Positions 17,651 through 27,090 of a stretch of 64,000 bases of DNA are shown here, in pieces. The first letter of the stretch is position 1. Each line of letters starts with the position of its first letter. Both the position numbers and the translations under genes were made by a program. Origin of the DNA: JAWKZG01 sp041396125 (GTDB lineage Bacteria; Pseudomonadota; Gammaproteobacteria; Competibacterales; Competibacteraceae); contig JAWKZG010000006.1 of the NCBI GenBank assembly GCA_041396125.1, positions 186,001 to 250,000 on the forward strand. Reading direction: 5' to 3'. The notes under the pieces are model-generated. The model saw nothing but the letters and a program-made list of their open reading frames with translations. It did not search any database and was not told the DNA's origin.

Positions 17651-17810
17651 TTAGGAATCAAGCTTCAAAACAGTGATTTGAGGTTGATAAGTGGTTTTAT
17701 TTTTTCATGCCGAAACAAATTTGGATTAGTTTCTGCACTACTGTGCTTAAAGCCGACATTGGGTATTTACTCTGTTTGAGTAATCGCCGATAGAGCTCGT
17801 TGACAGCCCG
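17651..17810 (-). pseudogene. C-terminal remnant of an IS110-family transposase
   Basis: Read on the minus strand, the sequence gives VNELYRRLLKQSKYPMSAL, then VVQKLIQICFGMKK. After one frame change in the aaaaaa run it continues KTTYQPQITVLKLDS and stops at 17651. The pattern 'xxYxxLLxxxKxxMxAL...RKLIxICFGxxKxxxxYQPQ' is the usual C-terminus of IS110-type DEDD transposases. Only about 50 residues remain; no N-terminal DEDD domain is present. It indicates past insertion in the gap between 17.6 and 18.0 kb. Confidence 0.55.
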
Positions 17811-17828
17811 CACAGGCCAAAATAGAGA

Positions 17829-17862
17829 GTAGGCTGGTGATGAAGCGTAGCGTAATCCCAGC
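17829..17862. repeat. REP-like element (gtaggctgg...cccagc)
   Basis: The sequence gtaggctggtgatgaagcgt...aatcccagc has complementary ends (gctgg/cccagc region) and a spacer like the elements at 16372 and 61771. A second cgctggg follows at 17879. The remaining bases up to 18010 contain no credible gene. Confidence 0.5.
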
Positions 17863-18010
17863 GTTATTGGCTGTTTATCGCTGGGTTTCGTTTCTCAGCA
17901 CAGCTTACGACAAGGCCGGAGGCAGGGCGGGCAGGGTGCCAATAGGCGAAGCAGATTGTACCAAGCGAGCTATCGGGACAAATCGTGCAAATTGCCGTCT
18001 AAGCGCAAGT

Positions 18011-18742
18011 TCATGCCGACGGGGTATCGCGGCGAAACTGCAAAACTTTCTTTAGCGGCGACAGATTGATCTCGTCGAATACCGTGCCGGGCGGTGCTTG
18101 CAGTACATGCAGCACAGCCGCCGCGACATCCTCTGTCGTGATCGCGTGAGTGGTGTCCGGGCCGGGCTGGAAGGTCAGGTCATCAAAAAACCCGGTGCGT
18201 ACCATGCCGGGATTAATGACGCAGACGCGTACCCCGGAGCGGGCACATTCTTCGCGCAGCGCCTGAGCGAAGCCGCGCAAGGCGGCTTTGCTGGCGGAAT
18301 ACACCGCACCGCGACGACCTCCCCAGAGTGCGGCCTCGGAACCGATAAATACTAAATCCCCGCCGCCACGGCGTTTTAGCAGCGGCAGGAAAGCCCGCGT
18401 AATAAAAGCCTGGGCGGTGAAATTCAGCCCGATCAGGGCTGCAATTTGTTCATAGGAAAACTCTTCCAGTGAGCCGAATTGTCCGCGTCCCGCATTCAGG
18501 ATCACACCATCCACTGTCGGGTAATGACGACACAGGTCTTTCAGTCGCTCTGGCAGGGTGTCCAGTTCGCTCAGATCGATACGTTCGGCCTGAAACAAGG
18601 TCTGTTCACTGAGTGCGGGCGGGAATTCGCGTGCTAATCCGATGACCCGCTGGTCAGACTGCAGCAGGCTCTGCGCAATGGCCTGACCAATACCCCGACT
18701 GGCACCGGTGACCAGCAGTGTGCGTTGTGGCGTGCTATTCAT
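18011..18742 (-). CDS. SDR-family oxidoreductase (sepiapterin-reductase-like)
   Basis: A 243-residue short-chain dehydrogenase. The cofactor motif TGASRGIGQA is at the N-terminus, followed by NAGRGQFGSLEE. The catalytic Ser is in VFIGSEAALWG and YSASK is the catalytic YxxxK. INPGMVRTGFFDDL follows, and the end (VLQAPPGTVFDEINLSP) is that of YciK/YdfG-like small SDRs. I prefer the ATG at 18742 (MNSTPQRT); the longer frame to 18808 would overlap the upstream photolyase-like gene by 38 bases. It is the last gene of a minus-strand group that runs from 21.6 kb; substrate unknown. Confidence 0.85.
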   Translation of the reverse strand: MNSTPQRTLLVTGASRGIGQAIAQSLLQSDQRVIGLAREFPPALSEQTLFQAERIDLSELDTLPERLKDLCRHYPTVDGVILNAGRGQFGSLEEFSYEQIAALIGLNFTAQAFITRAFLPLLKRRGGGDLVFIGSEAALWGGRRGAVYSASKAALRGFAQALREECARSGVRVCVINPGMVRTGFFDDLTFQPGPDTTHAITTEDVAAAVLHVLQAPPGTVFDEINLSPLKKVLQFRRDTPSA

Positions 18743-18770
18743 AGGTTTGATTTTGGGTTTTGGCGACTGC

Positions 18771-19763
18771 TTAAAAATCACAAGGAAAAATAATGTTATC
18801 CGGAACATAGCGGCTCAATGCCTGCTGACAGAACACACGCATCGCCTGCTCGGTAGCCGCCGGATACGATAGCATGCCGTCGCGTTCGCTGTACTCGGCG
18901 GCCAGCAAGGGCTCGTCCGGGTATAGGCGGGTCAGGGTGCGGAAATAATCACGCGGCAGGCGGAACGGCCCAAACGAAATTGAATGCAACCGGCTGCCGT
19001 CGATCTGCTCGAACACGGTCTGGAAAAGCTGCTGATAGCGTTGCTCAAAAGCCGGATCGTATAGCAGGGGATCAAACCGCAGTCCCAGCGGCCAGCCCTG
19101 TGCCTGCAGTTGCACCAGTGCCGCCAGCCGGTTGGTTACGCCGGGGGTTTTATGCTCCAGCGCCGCAGCCAGTTCAGCCGGGGTAAAGCTGAACGCCACG
19201 ATCACATTAGGCAGTGCCGGGCGCTTCAGCAGACCGCGAATCTGTGTACTTTTGGTGCGTATTTCCAGCGTGGCATCCGGGTGCTGCTCGAAAAACGGCA
19301 GTAAATTATCGATATAACCGCTGACCGGTTCCAGCGCCAGGCTGTCGCAATCGTAGCCAGAGAAAAAACAGGTACTTGCGCCGACCTGCTGCGCCAGCGT
19401 ATTTGCCATCGCGGTCTGAAAATCCTCGAAATTGACGAACAGCACATAATGGGCCGAGCGGTACATGCCCTGCAGGAAACAATAGCGGCAGTCGTAGACA
19501 CAGTTCAGCATATGCGACATATAGAAATTACGCGCATGGCCAATGCCGTAACCCGGTGGTGCCGGCAGCACCAGCTGGCCGTGCTTTTGTGCCAGAATCA
19601 GGGCAGGGCGGCGTTTCTGCAGCCGGAAATTTTGCGCCCGGCGGTTAAAGACTTCGCCGTAACGCTCAATCGGAATCCAGCTGGCGCGCGGGAAACGCTG
19701 GCGAATGCGCTCGGTAACCGGGTGCTCGGCAATCGCGTGCTCACAATAAATAGTATGGATCAT
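18771..19763 (-). CDS. Spore photoproduct lyase-like radical SAM protein
   Basis: A 330-residue radical SAM protein. The iron-sulfur cysteines are C88, C92 and C95 in CVYDCRYCF, matching the CxxxCxxC motif, preceded by HARNFYMSHMLN as in spore photoproduct lyase. In Bacillus this enzyme repairs the thymine dimer of UV-irradiated spores, but homologues are common in non-sporulating proteobacteria, where their substrate is unsettled. A DNA photolesion repair role is plausible given the bacteriophytochrome light-sensing operon elsewhere in the window. It lies next to a nucleoside-phosphorylase-like gene on the same strand, with a 168-base gap. Confidence 0.85.
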   Translation of the reverse strand: MIHTIYCEHAIAEHPVTERIRQRFPRASWIPIERYGEVFNRRAQNFRLQKRRPALILAQKHGQLVLPAPPGYGIGHARNFYMSHMLNCVYDCRYCFLQGMYRSAHYVLFVNFEDFQTAMANTLAQQVGASTCFFSGYDCDSLALEPVSGYIDNLLPFFEQHPDATLEIRTKSTQIRGLLKRPALPNVIVAFSFTPAELAAALEHKTPGVTNRLAALVQLQAQGWPLGLRFDPLLYDPAFEQRYQQLFQTVFEQIDGSRLHSISFGPFRLPRDYFRTLTRLYPDEPLLAAEYSERDGMLSYPAATEQAMRVFCQQALSRYVPDNIIFPCDF

Positions 19764-19931
19764 GAATGGTTACAAAAATGGCCTGTATCGGCTGACTCGC
19801 TGTTATTGGCCCTTTGGCGGGCGCTATTGACAGCCACATGGTAGCGCAAGCAGACAGCAAAACCCTGCAAGAGAGCAAAAATCTGTGCCGGGGGTATGAC
19901 AACGCCCACCATTGCGGTCATTGTGACGGTG

Positions 19932-20732
19932 TTACAGGGCAAGGTGTTGCGGATGTTGCTGCAGTTGCTGGCGGAGTCCGCGCAAACAGTCTTTGGCGTT
20001 GGTATAGGCGTTCAGCTGTGGATCAACCGTAGCACCGAAACGTATGCGGTAGCGGCGCAGTAACTCACGCAACTGGTGCTGCTGGGCAACACTGATACGC
20101 CACGGTAAGGCCGGCAGGGCCAGATACTGTTCGGCCTGTTGCAGCTCGTCGGCCAAGTCACGCAGGGCCTTTAAAATGCTGTCAATCGGTTCCAGCGCAG
20201 CCCTGACCAGATCGCTGACAATGGCAGGGCGCAAGCGTTCGGCGGCATGCTCGGCATTATCGGAAATAATCTTCAGACACTGGACCAGCTCGCCACTGCT
20301 GAAACGGGTCGCGGTAGGGTAGAAACCGGCAGCTTCCATTTCGTAGATATGCCCGCTTGGATACTCCAGTTCCGGCTGGTCGACGGTGCATACGGTTGCC
20401 GCCGGGCAAGGCAGATTAAAGATCAGTGGTGGATACCAGTTCTGGCGGGCGTTTAGCAGCTGAATACAAGATGCCAGCCAGGCCGAACCGAGCGCATAAT
20501 CGCGCTGGCCGCCGATGCCGATATTCAGCCAGCTGTGCACACCGGGACCGGCCAGTGCTGCCAGATACGCACTGGCCGCCGCAGCATTGACCCGACCCAT
20601 CCCGCTGACGATCAGTAAGGTGCTGTCGTTACCATAAAGCCGGAATGGGCCGCTATTGGCAGACGCCCGCAAGCGGTATTGATCCAGCAGCGGACGTGCT
20701 TCGCTGTCGAGTGCGGTGACGATCAGTTGCAT
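19932..20732 (-). CDS. Nucleoside phosphorylase/MTAN-like protein
   Basis: A 266-residue protein. It starts MQLIVTALDSEARPLLDQYRL and has LLIVSGMGRVNAAAASAYLA and WLNIGIGGQRDYALGS, the pattern of the purine-nucleoside-phosphorylase/5'-methylthioadenosine nucleosidase superfamily. YEMEAAGFYPTATRF corresponds to the substrate-binding MEAAG motif. It overlaps the upstream glycosyltransferase frame by 10 bases and precedes the radical SAM gene, so the three are probably one operon. A role in removing the 5'-deoxyadenosine or methylthioadenosine by-product of radical SAM chemistry would make sense, but is inference. Confidence 0.75.
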   Translation of the reverse strand: MQLIVTALDSEARPLLDQYRLRASANSGPFRLYGNDSTLLIVSGMGRVNAAAASAYLAALAGPGVHSWLNIGIGGQRDYALGSAWLASCIQLLNARQNWYPPLIFNLPCPAATVCTVDQPELEYPSGHIYEMEAAGFYPTATRFSSGELVQCLKIISDNAEHAAERLRPAIVSDLVRAALEPIDSILKALRDLADELQQAEQYLALPALPWRISVAQQHQLRELLRRYRIRFGATVDPQLNAYTNAKDCLRGLRQQLQQHPQHLAL

Positions 20733-21583
20733 AGCGGGTCTGCGCTGCTGTCGCTGAGTTGTTGCTGGTAGCGCTGTAAACGCTGTCGGTAGTCCGCCGC
20801 TTCGTTGTGTTTGCCGCGTTTGTACGCCCCTTGCGCCAGAATCGTGAGTTTCTGGGTCAGCATTTGCAGTGTAGCAAGGCGGTCAGCGCTGTTGAGTGGT
20901 GCTTCCCGCAATGCTTTTTCCAGCGCCTGTACCCGAAAACGATCCATTCCCCAGTAGCGGCGCGAGAGCTGATCGGCATGGCCACCGTATTTAAGGATCA
21001 GGGGCTCGTCGATATACACCACCGGATGACGTGCACAGACCCGCAGCCAGAAATCATAGTCTTCACAGGCGGGCAGCGAGTCGTCAAACAGGCCGATATG
21101 CTGAAACAGATCGCGCCGCAACAGCGCGGCCGAAGGGGAAATTGCACACAGAGGCAGGCATTGCTGATAAATCCAGCCGCCGCTTTTAGCGTGTTTTTTC
21201 ATCGGATTAACGCGCACGCCATTGCGAATCCAGATCTCGTCGCTGTGGATCAGAGGCGCGCCCGAGTCCAGCTGACGGGCCTGGCATGCCAGTTTGTGCG
21301 GCAGCCAGGCATCGTCCGAATCAAGCAAGGCGATCCAGTCACCGCTGGCCACCCGGATACCGCTGTTGCGTGCAGCGGAAACGCCCTGATTGGGCTGATG
21401 CAGATAGCGTACGGTCGGGTAGTGCGTGTGCAGTAAAGCCGCCGTGTCGTCAGAGGAGCCATCATCGACCAGAATAATTTCATCCGCCGGGTGCGTTTGT
21501 GCCAGCACAGAGTCCAGGGCACGGGGCAGGGTATGGGCACGATTATGCGCGGGAATGATGACAGAGATGGTTACAGCTGGCAT
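20723..21583 (-). CDS. Family 2 glycosyltransferase
   Basis: A 286-residue GT-A fold glycosyltransferase. The start VTISVIIPAHNRAHTL, the nucleotide-sugar motif IILVDDGSSDDTA and the metal-binding DSDDAWLPHKL are classic for GT2. CEDYDFWLRVCARHP marks the acceptor/base region. No membrane helix is evident. I chose the ATG at 21583 (MPAVTIS); a start at 21613 is also open. The acceptor is unknown: cell-surface polysaccharide is the usual one, but the linked phosphorylase-like and photolyase-like genes give no hint of it. Confidence 0.85.
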   Translation of the reverse strand: MPAVTISVIIPAHNRAHTLPRALDSVLAQTHPADEIILVDDGSSDDTAALLHTHYPTVRYLHQPNQGVSAARNSGIRVASGDWIALLDSDDAWLPHKLACQARQLDSGAPLIHSDEIWIRNGVRVNPMKKHAKSGGWIYQQCLPLCAISPSAALLRRDLFQHIGLFDDSLPACEDYDFWLRVCARHPVVYIDEPLILKYGGHADQLSRRYWGMDRFRVQALEKALREAPLNSADRLATLQMLTQKLTILAQGAYKRGKHNEAADYRQRLQRYQQQLSDSSADPLCN

Positions 21584-21708
21584 GAAGGCGTTAGCAAAAA
21601 ACACTATAGGCAATGAGGTAAAAAGGCACTATTGGCAATGATACTATAGGCGCGCTTTCGCTACTTCACTTATGACTACTCTTACTCCAGGGAGCCAAGA
21701 ATATTACC

Positions 21709-22206
21709 ATGTCGATAAAGAAAGTATGTGTGGGTGTCCTTATGCTCGGGCTTTTGCATTCCGCTCAGGCTCAGGACCGCTTGTTGAATGTCAGTGTGCT
21801 GGGCACAGCCAGCTGGGATGAACCCCAGGTCGGTTGCACTATTGTTAACGGTTACCGGGAACTGGTGGTATTGGCCGAGGCTGATACTTCTTATACCGAT
21901 CCCTATCTGGAAGTGAACAATCTTTATAAGCCGAACGACGCTCCGCTCAGAAACAACGACTGGGGTTCGCTCACGACCTATCAAAAGCAGCGCATCCTCG
22001 ATGGAATCGGCCGTTTACCCAATCGCAGCGAAGATGCGGCTATCGTCATGTCCGCTAATGATGCAGCGGTCTGTGCGTATGCGTATGAGGATCGCGCTGG
22101 CACGAAAGCGGGCCGGATCAGCGTGCAGATTACGGATATTACCGGCACTGGACGGGCGGCGAGTGCCGACACCGACAGTACTATCAACTGGTTGAGCGGG
22201 CGTTAA
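21709..22206 (+). CDS. Exported protein of unknown function
   Basis: A 165-residue protein with a Sec signal (MSIKKVCVGVLMLGLLHSAQA, cleavage before QDRL). The mature part of about 145 residues is acidic and polar, with two cysteines (VGCTIVNG and AVCAYAYED) that could pair in the periplasm. It has no membrane helix after the signal. I recognise no family. It stands alone between the divergent glycosyltransferase gene and a NIPSNAP-family gene, which starts 27 bases downstream. Confidence 0.65.
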   Translation: MSIKKVCVGVLMLGLLHSAQAQDRLLNVSVLGTASWDEPQVGCTIVNGYRELVVLAEADTSYTDPYLEVNNLYKPNDAPLRNNDWGSLTTYQKQRILDGIGRLPNRSEDAAIVMSANDAAVCAYAYEDRAGTKAGRISVQITDITGTGRAASADTDSTINWLSGR

Positions 22207-22233
22207 GCCGCTCTGGGCAACAGGTATAACATT

Positions 22234-22551
22234 ATGATTATTGATCACCGAACCTATACGATCCATCCTGGCAAAATCAATGATTTTCTGAAGGTTTACC
22301 ATGAGCAGGCCTGGCCAATACAGCAGCGCTGTCTGGGTGACTGCGTTGGTTGGTATGTGTCCATGGACATCGGCCAGCTAAACCAGGTGGTTCACCTCTG
22401 GCGTTACAAGGATCTGGCGGATCGGGCCGCACGCCGCCAGCAGATGAGCCAGGACCCTGGCTGGCCGGTTTATATGGCGGCTGCCACACCGTTTATCCAG
22501 CATATGGAGAATAAAATTCTGACAGCAGCCCCGTTTTACACCGGCCAGTAA
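22234..22551 (+). CDS. NIPSNAP-family protein
   Basis: A 105-residue protein of the ferredoxin-like alpha/beta barrel type. MIIDHRTYTIHPGKINDFL and a central HLWRYKDLADRAARRQQM followed by WPVYMAA are characteristic of NIPSNAP domains (dimeric, often beside aromatic or aldehyde metabolism genes). The exact function of bacterial members is unknown. It follows the exported protein gene by 27 bases. Confidence 0.8.
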   Translation: MIIDHRTYTIHPGKINDFLKVYHEQAWPIQQRCLGDCVGWYVSMDIGQLNQVVHLWRYKDLADRAARRQQMSQDPGWPVYMAAATPFIQHMENKILTAAPFYTGQ

Positions 22552-22570
22552 ACAGACGTTATAAATCAGG

Positions 22571-22604
22571 CCGAAGGGATAGCCGAAGGGATAGCCGGAG
22601 GGGA
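22571..22604. repeat. Short 12-bp tandem repeat
   Basis: Nearly three units of ccgaagggatag (ccgaagggatag, ccgaagggatag, ccggagggga) lie in the 274-base gap before the L,D-transpeptidase gene. The rest of the gap holds no gene. This looks like simple slippage and has no visible function. Confidence 0.6.
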
Positions 22605-22825
22605 TGAATTGTATTGACGCCCGAGCAGACCCATGCGAACGGATTTACCCGTTAACTTGTCATAGTAGGGGCGGGATGAATGTTTGAGCCTGGGTTGTGG
22701 CTGCTGCCCGGCGACAAAACAGTACCGTCAGTCAGTATTGTCGTGCGCAAGCCACACTGTCGTATGTATAATACGCTACGTTTACAAGGACTTTTCAGCC
22801 TGCAAGCTGAGATCACAACAATAGC

Positions 22826-24642
22826 ATGGTGCCGAGAATGTATATGATGAAAAAGTGGCAAACTACAGCCGCGCTGCTACTGCTGCAAAGCACAGTAGTT
22901 TACGCGCAACCTGCGACAACTGCGCCGGTGTTCACAGCCGCGCCGGACGTAGTAGCCACACCACAACCGGGTCCTGCCGGCCCGGAGTCCATGGAACCCC
23001 TGGATTCGGCTCCTGTCTTGGCTGCTGTCGGCATCCCTGCAGCGGGTAATGCCAGTAGTGGAAGTTCAATTTTCGGCATATCCGCCTCCCAGGTGACTGC
23101 AGATTTGCAACAGCGTCTGCAGTTGGAGCCCCGGCCGAAGAGTTTGCAGGCAGGTACCACTGAACTGCTGCAGTTACCGCTGGTGCTTGATTTTTATCGC
23201 CGGCGCGGTTATCAGCCAGCCTGGATCAATGATGCCAGCAAGCCGTCGCAACTGGCTGAACAACTGTCCCAGGCGATCGATGATTCCGTCCAGGATGGTC
23301 TGCGCCCGGCGTTTTATAATTTTGACGATTTCCGTACTGCGATGCGCAGTCTGAAAATCGCCTTTGCGCCGACCCCGCGCCAGCTCAGCGATTTCGATCT
23401 GCTGCTGACAGATACCTATTTCCAGCTGGCTGATCATTTGACAACCGGTCGTCTTGAACCCACCGAGGTTGAAGAATACTGGAAGCTGAAGCCGCGTCAG
23501 ATTGACCTGGTCGGTAATCTGCAACAGGCGGTGGTCAAGCGCGATATCTTGGCCAGCCTGTCAGCGTTGTCCTCACCTCATGCCGGTTATGCACGATTAC
23601 GGCAAGCGCTGTCGGATTATCGCCAGCTGGCGGTGAACGGTGGCTGGCCCGCAGTGAACAGTACTGAAAAACTCGAACTCGGTTCCCGTGGCATTGCGGT
23701 GCAGCAACTGCGTGCACGTCTGCGTGCCAGTGGTGATCTGAGCGGGCCTGATGCGGTTGATCCTGCCTATTTTGATGCCGTTCTGCAGGATGCCGTAGTG
23801 CACTTTCAGGAGCGGCATGGTCTGACCGCTGATGGTGTTGTCGGGCCTAATACCTTGCGTACGCTGAATGTGCCTATTGCCCAGCGTATCCGTGCCATGG
23901 AGCTGAATCTGGAGCGCTGGCGCTGGCTGCCGGAAACGCTCGGTGAGCGCTATATCGAAGTAAATATTCCCCGGTTATCAACTGCGGCTGGTCGAGCAGG
24001 GCGAGGATAAACTCAAGGCGCGCGTGATCGTCGGGCGCTCAGAAACGGCCGACCCCGATTTTTTCGGCGGATATGAGTTATCTGGTGTTCAGTCCGTACT
24101 GGTATGTGCCGCGTACGATCATGGTGGAAGATAAATTACCAATTCTGCGTAAAAATCCCTATGCGCTGCGCAAACAGGGTATCCGGATATTTTCCGGCAA
24201 CCGCGAAATCGATCCGGGTTCGGTTAACTGGTCGAACGTAAGCAAAAGGAGCTTCAGCTATTCCATGCGCCAGGATCCGGGCAAATATAACGCCCTTGGC
24301 GATATCAAGTTCATGTTTCCCAACCAGCACAGTGTGTATATCCATGACACGTCCTCGCCCCGTCTGTTCGAGCGGGATCAGCGTGCTTTCAGCTCGGGCT
24401 GCGTGCGTATCGACAGCCCGGTGGAGTTGGCCGAATATCTTCTGCGCGACACCAAGTGGGATCGTGACACCATCCTCAAAGCTTCCCAGCGTGGCCGCGA
24501 ACGTCGGGTCGATCTGCAGACCAAAGTACCGGTCTATATGCTGTACTGGACCAGCTGGGTGGATAGCGATGGCACGGTGCAGTTTCGGGACGATATCTAT
24601 GGTCGCGACACCGCGCTGGCCCAGGCATTGTTTTCAAGCTGA
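22826..24642 (+). CDS. YcbB-type L,D-transpeptidase, frame broken twice
   Basis: Composite gene of about 605 codons for a periplasmic murein L,D-transpeptidase that makes 3-3 cross-links. There is a signal peptide (TTAALLLLQSTVVYAQ). An N-terminal scaffold includes DFYRRRGYQPAWI, and a peptidoglycan-binding domain near residues 275-350 includes LELGSRGIAVQQLRARL and VVGPNTLRTLNVP. The catalytic YkuD domain carries FSSGCVRI with the active-site Cys. The frame breaks at 23969-23973 (one extra C in cccc, giving NIP-GYQLRLVEQGED) and near 24049 (one extra C before acccc, giving ETATPIFSADMSYLVF). Removing both restores the usual length and order. The start may be any of three clustered ATGs at 22826-22847. 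Confidence 0.85.
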
Positions 24643-24672
24643 GGCGTAAATAAGACGGTGTGGCAACTGCCA

Positions 24673-25116
24673 TTAATGCAGGTGGGTTGACCGGGACGCA
24701 GGAGATGCCGACAGACCGGTCGGTGTTGCCGGTTGAGGTGAGGAATGATGCAAAATCATGCGCCAGCTCTGGCCGTCAAAGCGGTAAATATTGGTTGCCA
24801 GCATCGTTTGCTGCAACGGTGGATTGGAGCCGAAAACGGTAAGATGCTCGCGTACAGAATGAATGGCCAGGGCTTGCTCTGGCCGTTGCTGGATGGGTTC
24901 ACACACCACACTCAGCGTCGGATTATTGCGTAGAATATTCTGCCAGCTGCTGCGGATCTGCTCGATGCCTTGCAGGCTTGTACCCAGTGGGTGTATGCAC
25001 AACACCGTCGGCGAGTGCTCCCAGACGCTCATCATCGCAGTGAAATCAGCTGTTTCCAGCGCTTTGTAAAAAGCGGCTTCCGCTGCTGCAGCGGTGGTGT
25101 AAATAGTAACCTGCAT
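24673..25116 (-). CDS. SnoaL/NTF2-like small protein
   Basis: A protein of about 147 residues with the cone-shaped NTF2-like fold seen in DUF4440/SnoaL proteins. It has an N-terminal helix pair (AAAEAAFYKALETADF), then MMSVWEHSPTVLCIHPLGTSLQG, and strands ending with YRFDGQSWRMILHHSS. Such domains bind small ligands or act as non-enzymatic subunits. The ATG at 25116 or a TTG at 25128 could be the start; a gaggag site sits closer to the TTG. It converges with the L,D-transpeptidase gene. Confidence 0.75.
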   Translation of the reverse strand: MQVTIYTTAAAAEAAFYKALETADFTAMMSVWEHSPTVLCIHPLGTSLQGIEQIRSSWQNILRNNPTLSVVCEPIQQRPEQALAIHSVREHLTVFGSNPPLQQTMLATNIYRFDGQSWRMILHHSSPQPATPTGLSASPASRSTHLH

Positions 25117-25334
25117 AAGTTGAATCAAAACTCCTCTTTCGCGAAATTCCGACAGATCGATTATTATCTTTTATGGTCTTATTGTCTTTATACTAGATAA
25201 ACGGTAGTTGACGCAGATTGGTATAAGGCATGCGGTTGTCGCCAGGGGTCTGCAAGTCCTGCCGGGGGCGGGCACCCGATGCGACCGACGTTGAGGATAT
25301 ATAAGCATTCATACCCAGTTTAAGAGGACGTATT

Positions 25335-25850
25335 TTGTCATCGAAATCCAGCTATAGTTACGATGAATTGATTGCCTGCGCGCGCGGCGAACTGTTCGGT
25401 GAGGGCAATGCTCAGCTGCCATTACCGCCGATGCTGATGATGGATCGTATCACGCACATTGGTGAAGATGGCGGTGACTTCGGCAAAGGCCTGATCGTTG
25501 CGGAGCTTGATATCAAACCCGATCTCTGGTTTTTTAACTGCCATTTCGAGGGTGATCCGGTTATGCCGGGCTGTTTGGGCTTGGATGCGATGTGGCAGTT
25601 GCTTGGATTTTATCTGGGCTGGAAAGGCGGCGCGGGTCGCGGGCGAGCGCTGGGGTGCGGTGACGTCAAATTCAGCGGTCAGGTACTGCCTAGCAGTAAA
25701 TTATTAACTTACAAAATTAACATCAAGCGCATCATTATGCGCAAACTGGTCATGGGCATCGCTAATGCCAGCATGGAAGTCGACGGTCGTGAAATCTATG
25801 TCGGCAACGATCTGCGCGTTGGCTTGTTCATGTCCACCGACGGTTTTTGA
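25335..25850 (+). CDS. fabA: 3-hydroxydecanoyl-ACP dehydratase/isomerase
   Basis: A 171-residue bifunctional enzyme that dehydrates 3-hydroxydecanoyl-ACP and isomerises trans-2- to cis-3-decenoyl-ACP, the branch point for unsaturated fatty acids. The active-site His is in [20 protein letters not shown] and the Asp is in LGLDAMWQ. It starts with TTG at 25335, preceded by aagagga; no in-frame ATG fits the family length. fabB follows after 11 bases. In gammaproteobacteria such operons are controlled by FabR/FadR-type regulators; I could not recognise an operator in the 200-base upstream gap. Confidence 0.95.
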   Translation: MSSKSSYSYDELIACARGELFGEGNAQLPLPPMLMMDRITHIGEDGGDFGKGLIVAELDIKPDLWFFNCHFEGDPVMPGCLGLDAMWQLLGFYLGWKGGAGRGRALGCGDVKFSGQVLPSSKLLTYKINIKRIIMRKLVMGIANASMEVDGREIYVGNDLRVGLFMSTDGF

Positions 25851-25861
25851 GGAGTTCTTTT

Positions 25862-27079
25862 ATGAGACGTGTCGTGGTCACTGGTATGGGGATTGTATCC
25901 AGTATTGGCACAAATAAGCAGGAAGTGCTTGAATCACTGCGGGAAGGGCGGAGTGGTTTTGAATTCAGCGAAGAATATCAAAAGCTTGGTTTCCGTTCCC
26001 ATGTGCATGGCGGGATCCAGCTCTCACTGGCAGAACTGATTGATCGCAAGATTCTGCGTTTCATGGGACAGGCTGCAGCCTATGCCTACCTGGCGATGCG
26101 CGAAGCCATTGAGGATGCGCGTCTGGAGCAGGAGCAGGTTTCCAACCCGCGTACCGGTATTATCATGGGCAGTGGTGGCGGCAGCCCGGAAAACATCGTT
26201 AACGCGACCGATATTTTACGCAGCAAAGGGCCTAAACGTATCGGACCGTATATGGTGCCACGCACCATGACCAGCACCGTATCGGCCTGCCTTGCCACCC
26301 CCTACAAAATCAAAGGGGTTAATTACTCGATTGGCTCGGCCTGTGCGACCAGCTCGCACTGCATCGGTAATGCGATGGAGCTTATCCAGTGGGGTAAGCA
26401 GGATATGGTCTTTGCCGGTGGTGGTGAGGAGATTCACTGGAGTACCACCATGCTGTTCGATGCGATGGGGGCCTTGTCATCCAAGTATAATGACCAACCG
26501 CAAAGTGCTTCCCGGCCGTATGATGCCAACCGTGACGGCTTTGTGATTTCCGGCGGTGCCGGCGTTGTGGTGCTGGAAGAGCTCGAACACGCATTGCAGC
26601 GTGGTGCGACCATTTACGCTGAGCTGGTCGGTTACGGAGCAACCTCGGATGGTTACGATATGGTGGCGCCATCCGGTGAAGGCGCTATGCGGTGCATGCA
26701 GCAGGCACTGGAAACCGTCGAAGCACCACTGGATTACATCAATACCCACGGCACCAGTACGCCGGCCGGTGATATTCAGGAGCTTGAAGCGATCCGTGAA
26801 GTGCTGCCGGAAGCGGTGCCTCCGATCAGTTCCACCAAGTCACTGACCGGACATGCTCTGGGCGCGGCAGGGGTTAATGAAGCCATTTATTGCCTGTTGA
26901 TGCAAAACCATAACTTCATTGCCGCCTCGGCCAATATCGAAACGCTTGATCCACGCGCCGAAGGCATGCCGATCGTGCGTGAGCGGCGCGATAATGTCAG
27001 TCTGGATACCGTGATGTCGAACAGCTTCGGCTTCGGCGGCACGAATGCCAGCCTGGTATTCCAGCGCTACCAAAGCTAA
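25862..27079 (+). CDS. fabB: 3-oxoacyl-ACP synthase I
   Basis: A 405-residue condensing enzyme that elongates cis-3-decenoyl-ACP. The Cys-His-His triad is seen in [24 protein letters not shown] and [12 protein letters not shown]. The start is the ATG at 25862, with gaggag eight bases upstream; a TTG at 25847 overlapping fabA is less likely. Together with fabA it forms the classical unsaturated fatty acid operon, a marker of Gammaproteobacteria and some Alphaproteobacteria. Confidence 0.95.
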   Translation: MRRVVVTGMGIVSSIGTNKQEVLESLREGRSGFEFSEEYQKLGFRSHVHGGIQLSLAELIDRKILRFMGQAAAYAYLAMREAIEDARLEQEQVSNPRTGIIMGSGGGSPENIVNATDILRSKGPKRIGPYMVPRTMTSTVSACLATPYKIKGVNYSIGSACATSSHCIGNAMELIQWGKQDMVFAGGGEEIHWSTTMLFDAMGALSSKYNDQPQSASRPYDANRDGFVISGGAGVVVLEELEHALQRGATIYAELVGYGATSDGYDMVAPSGEGAMRCMQQALETVEAPLDYINTHGTSTPAGDIQELEAIREVLPEAVPPISSTKSLTGHALGAAGVNEAIYCLLMQNHNFIAASANIETLDPRAEGMPIVRERRDNVSLDTVMSNSFGFGGTNASLVFQRYQS

Positions 27080-27090
27080 GGAGACAAGGC

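Noticed and set aside
17837..18055. 72-codon frame between the transposase tail and the SDR gene
   Set aside because: Covers a REP-like element and runs into the opposite gene; no ribosome site.
22571..22604. Possible CRISPR-like repeat
   Set aside because: Units are 12 bp, directly adjacent with no spacers; simple tandem repeat.
25180..25240. tatact and ttgacg boxes before fabA as a promoter
   Set aside because: The spacing between possible -35 and -10 boxes does not fit, and no regulator site was recognisable.
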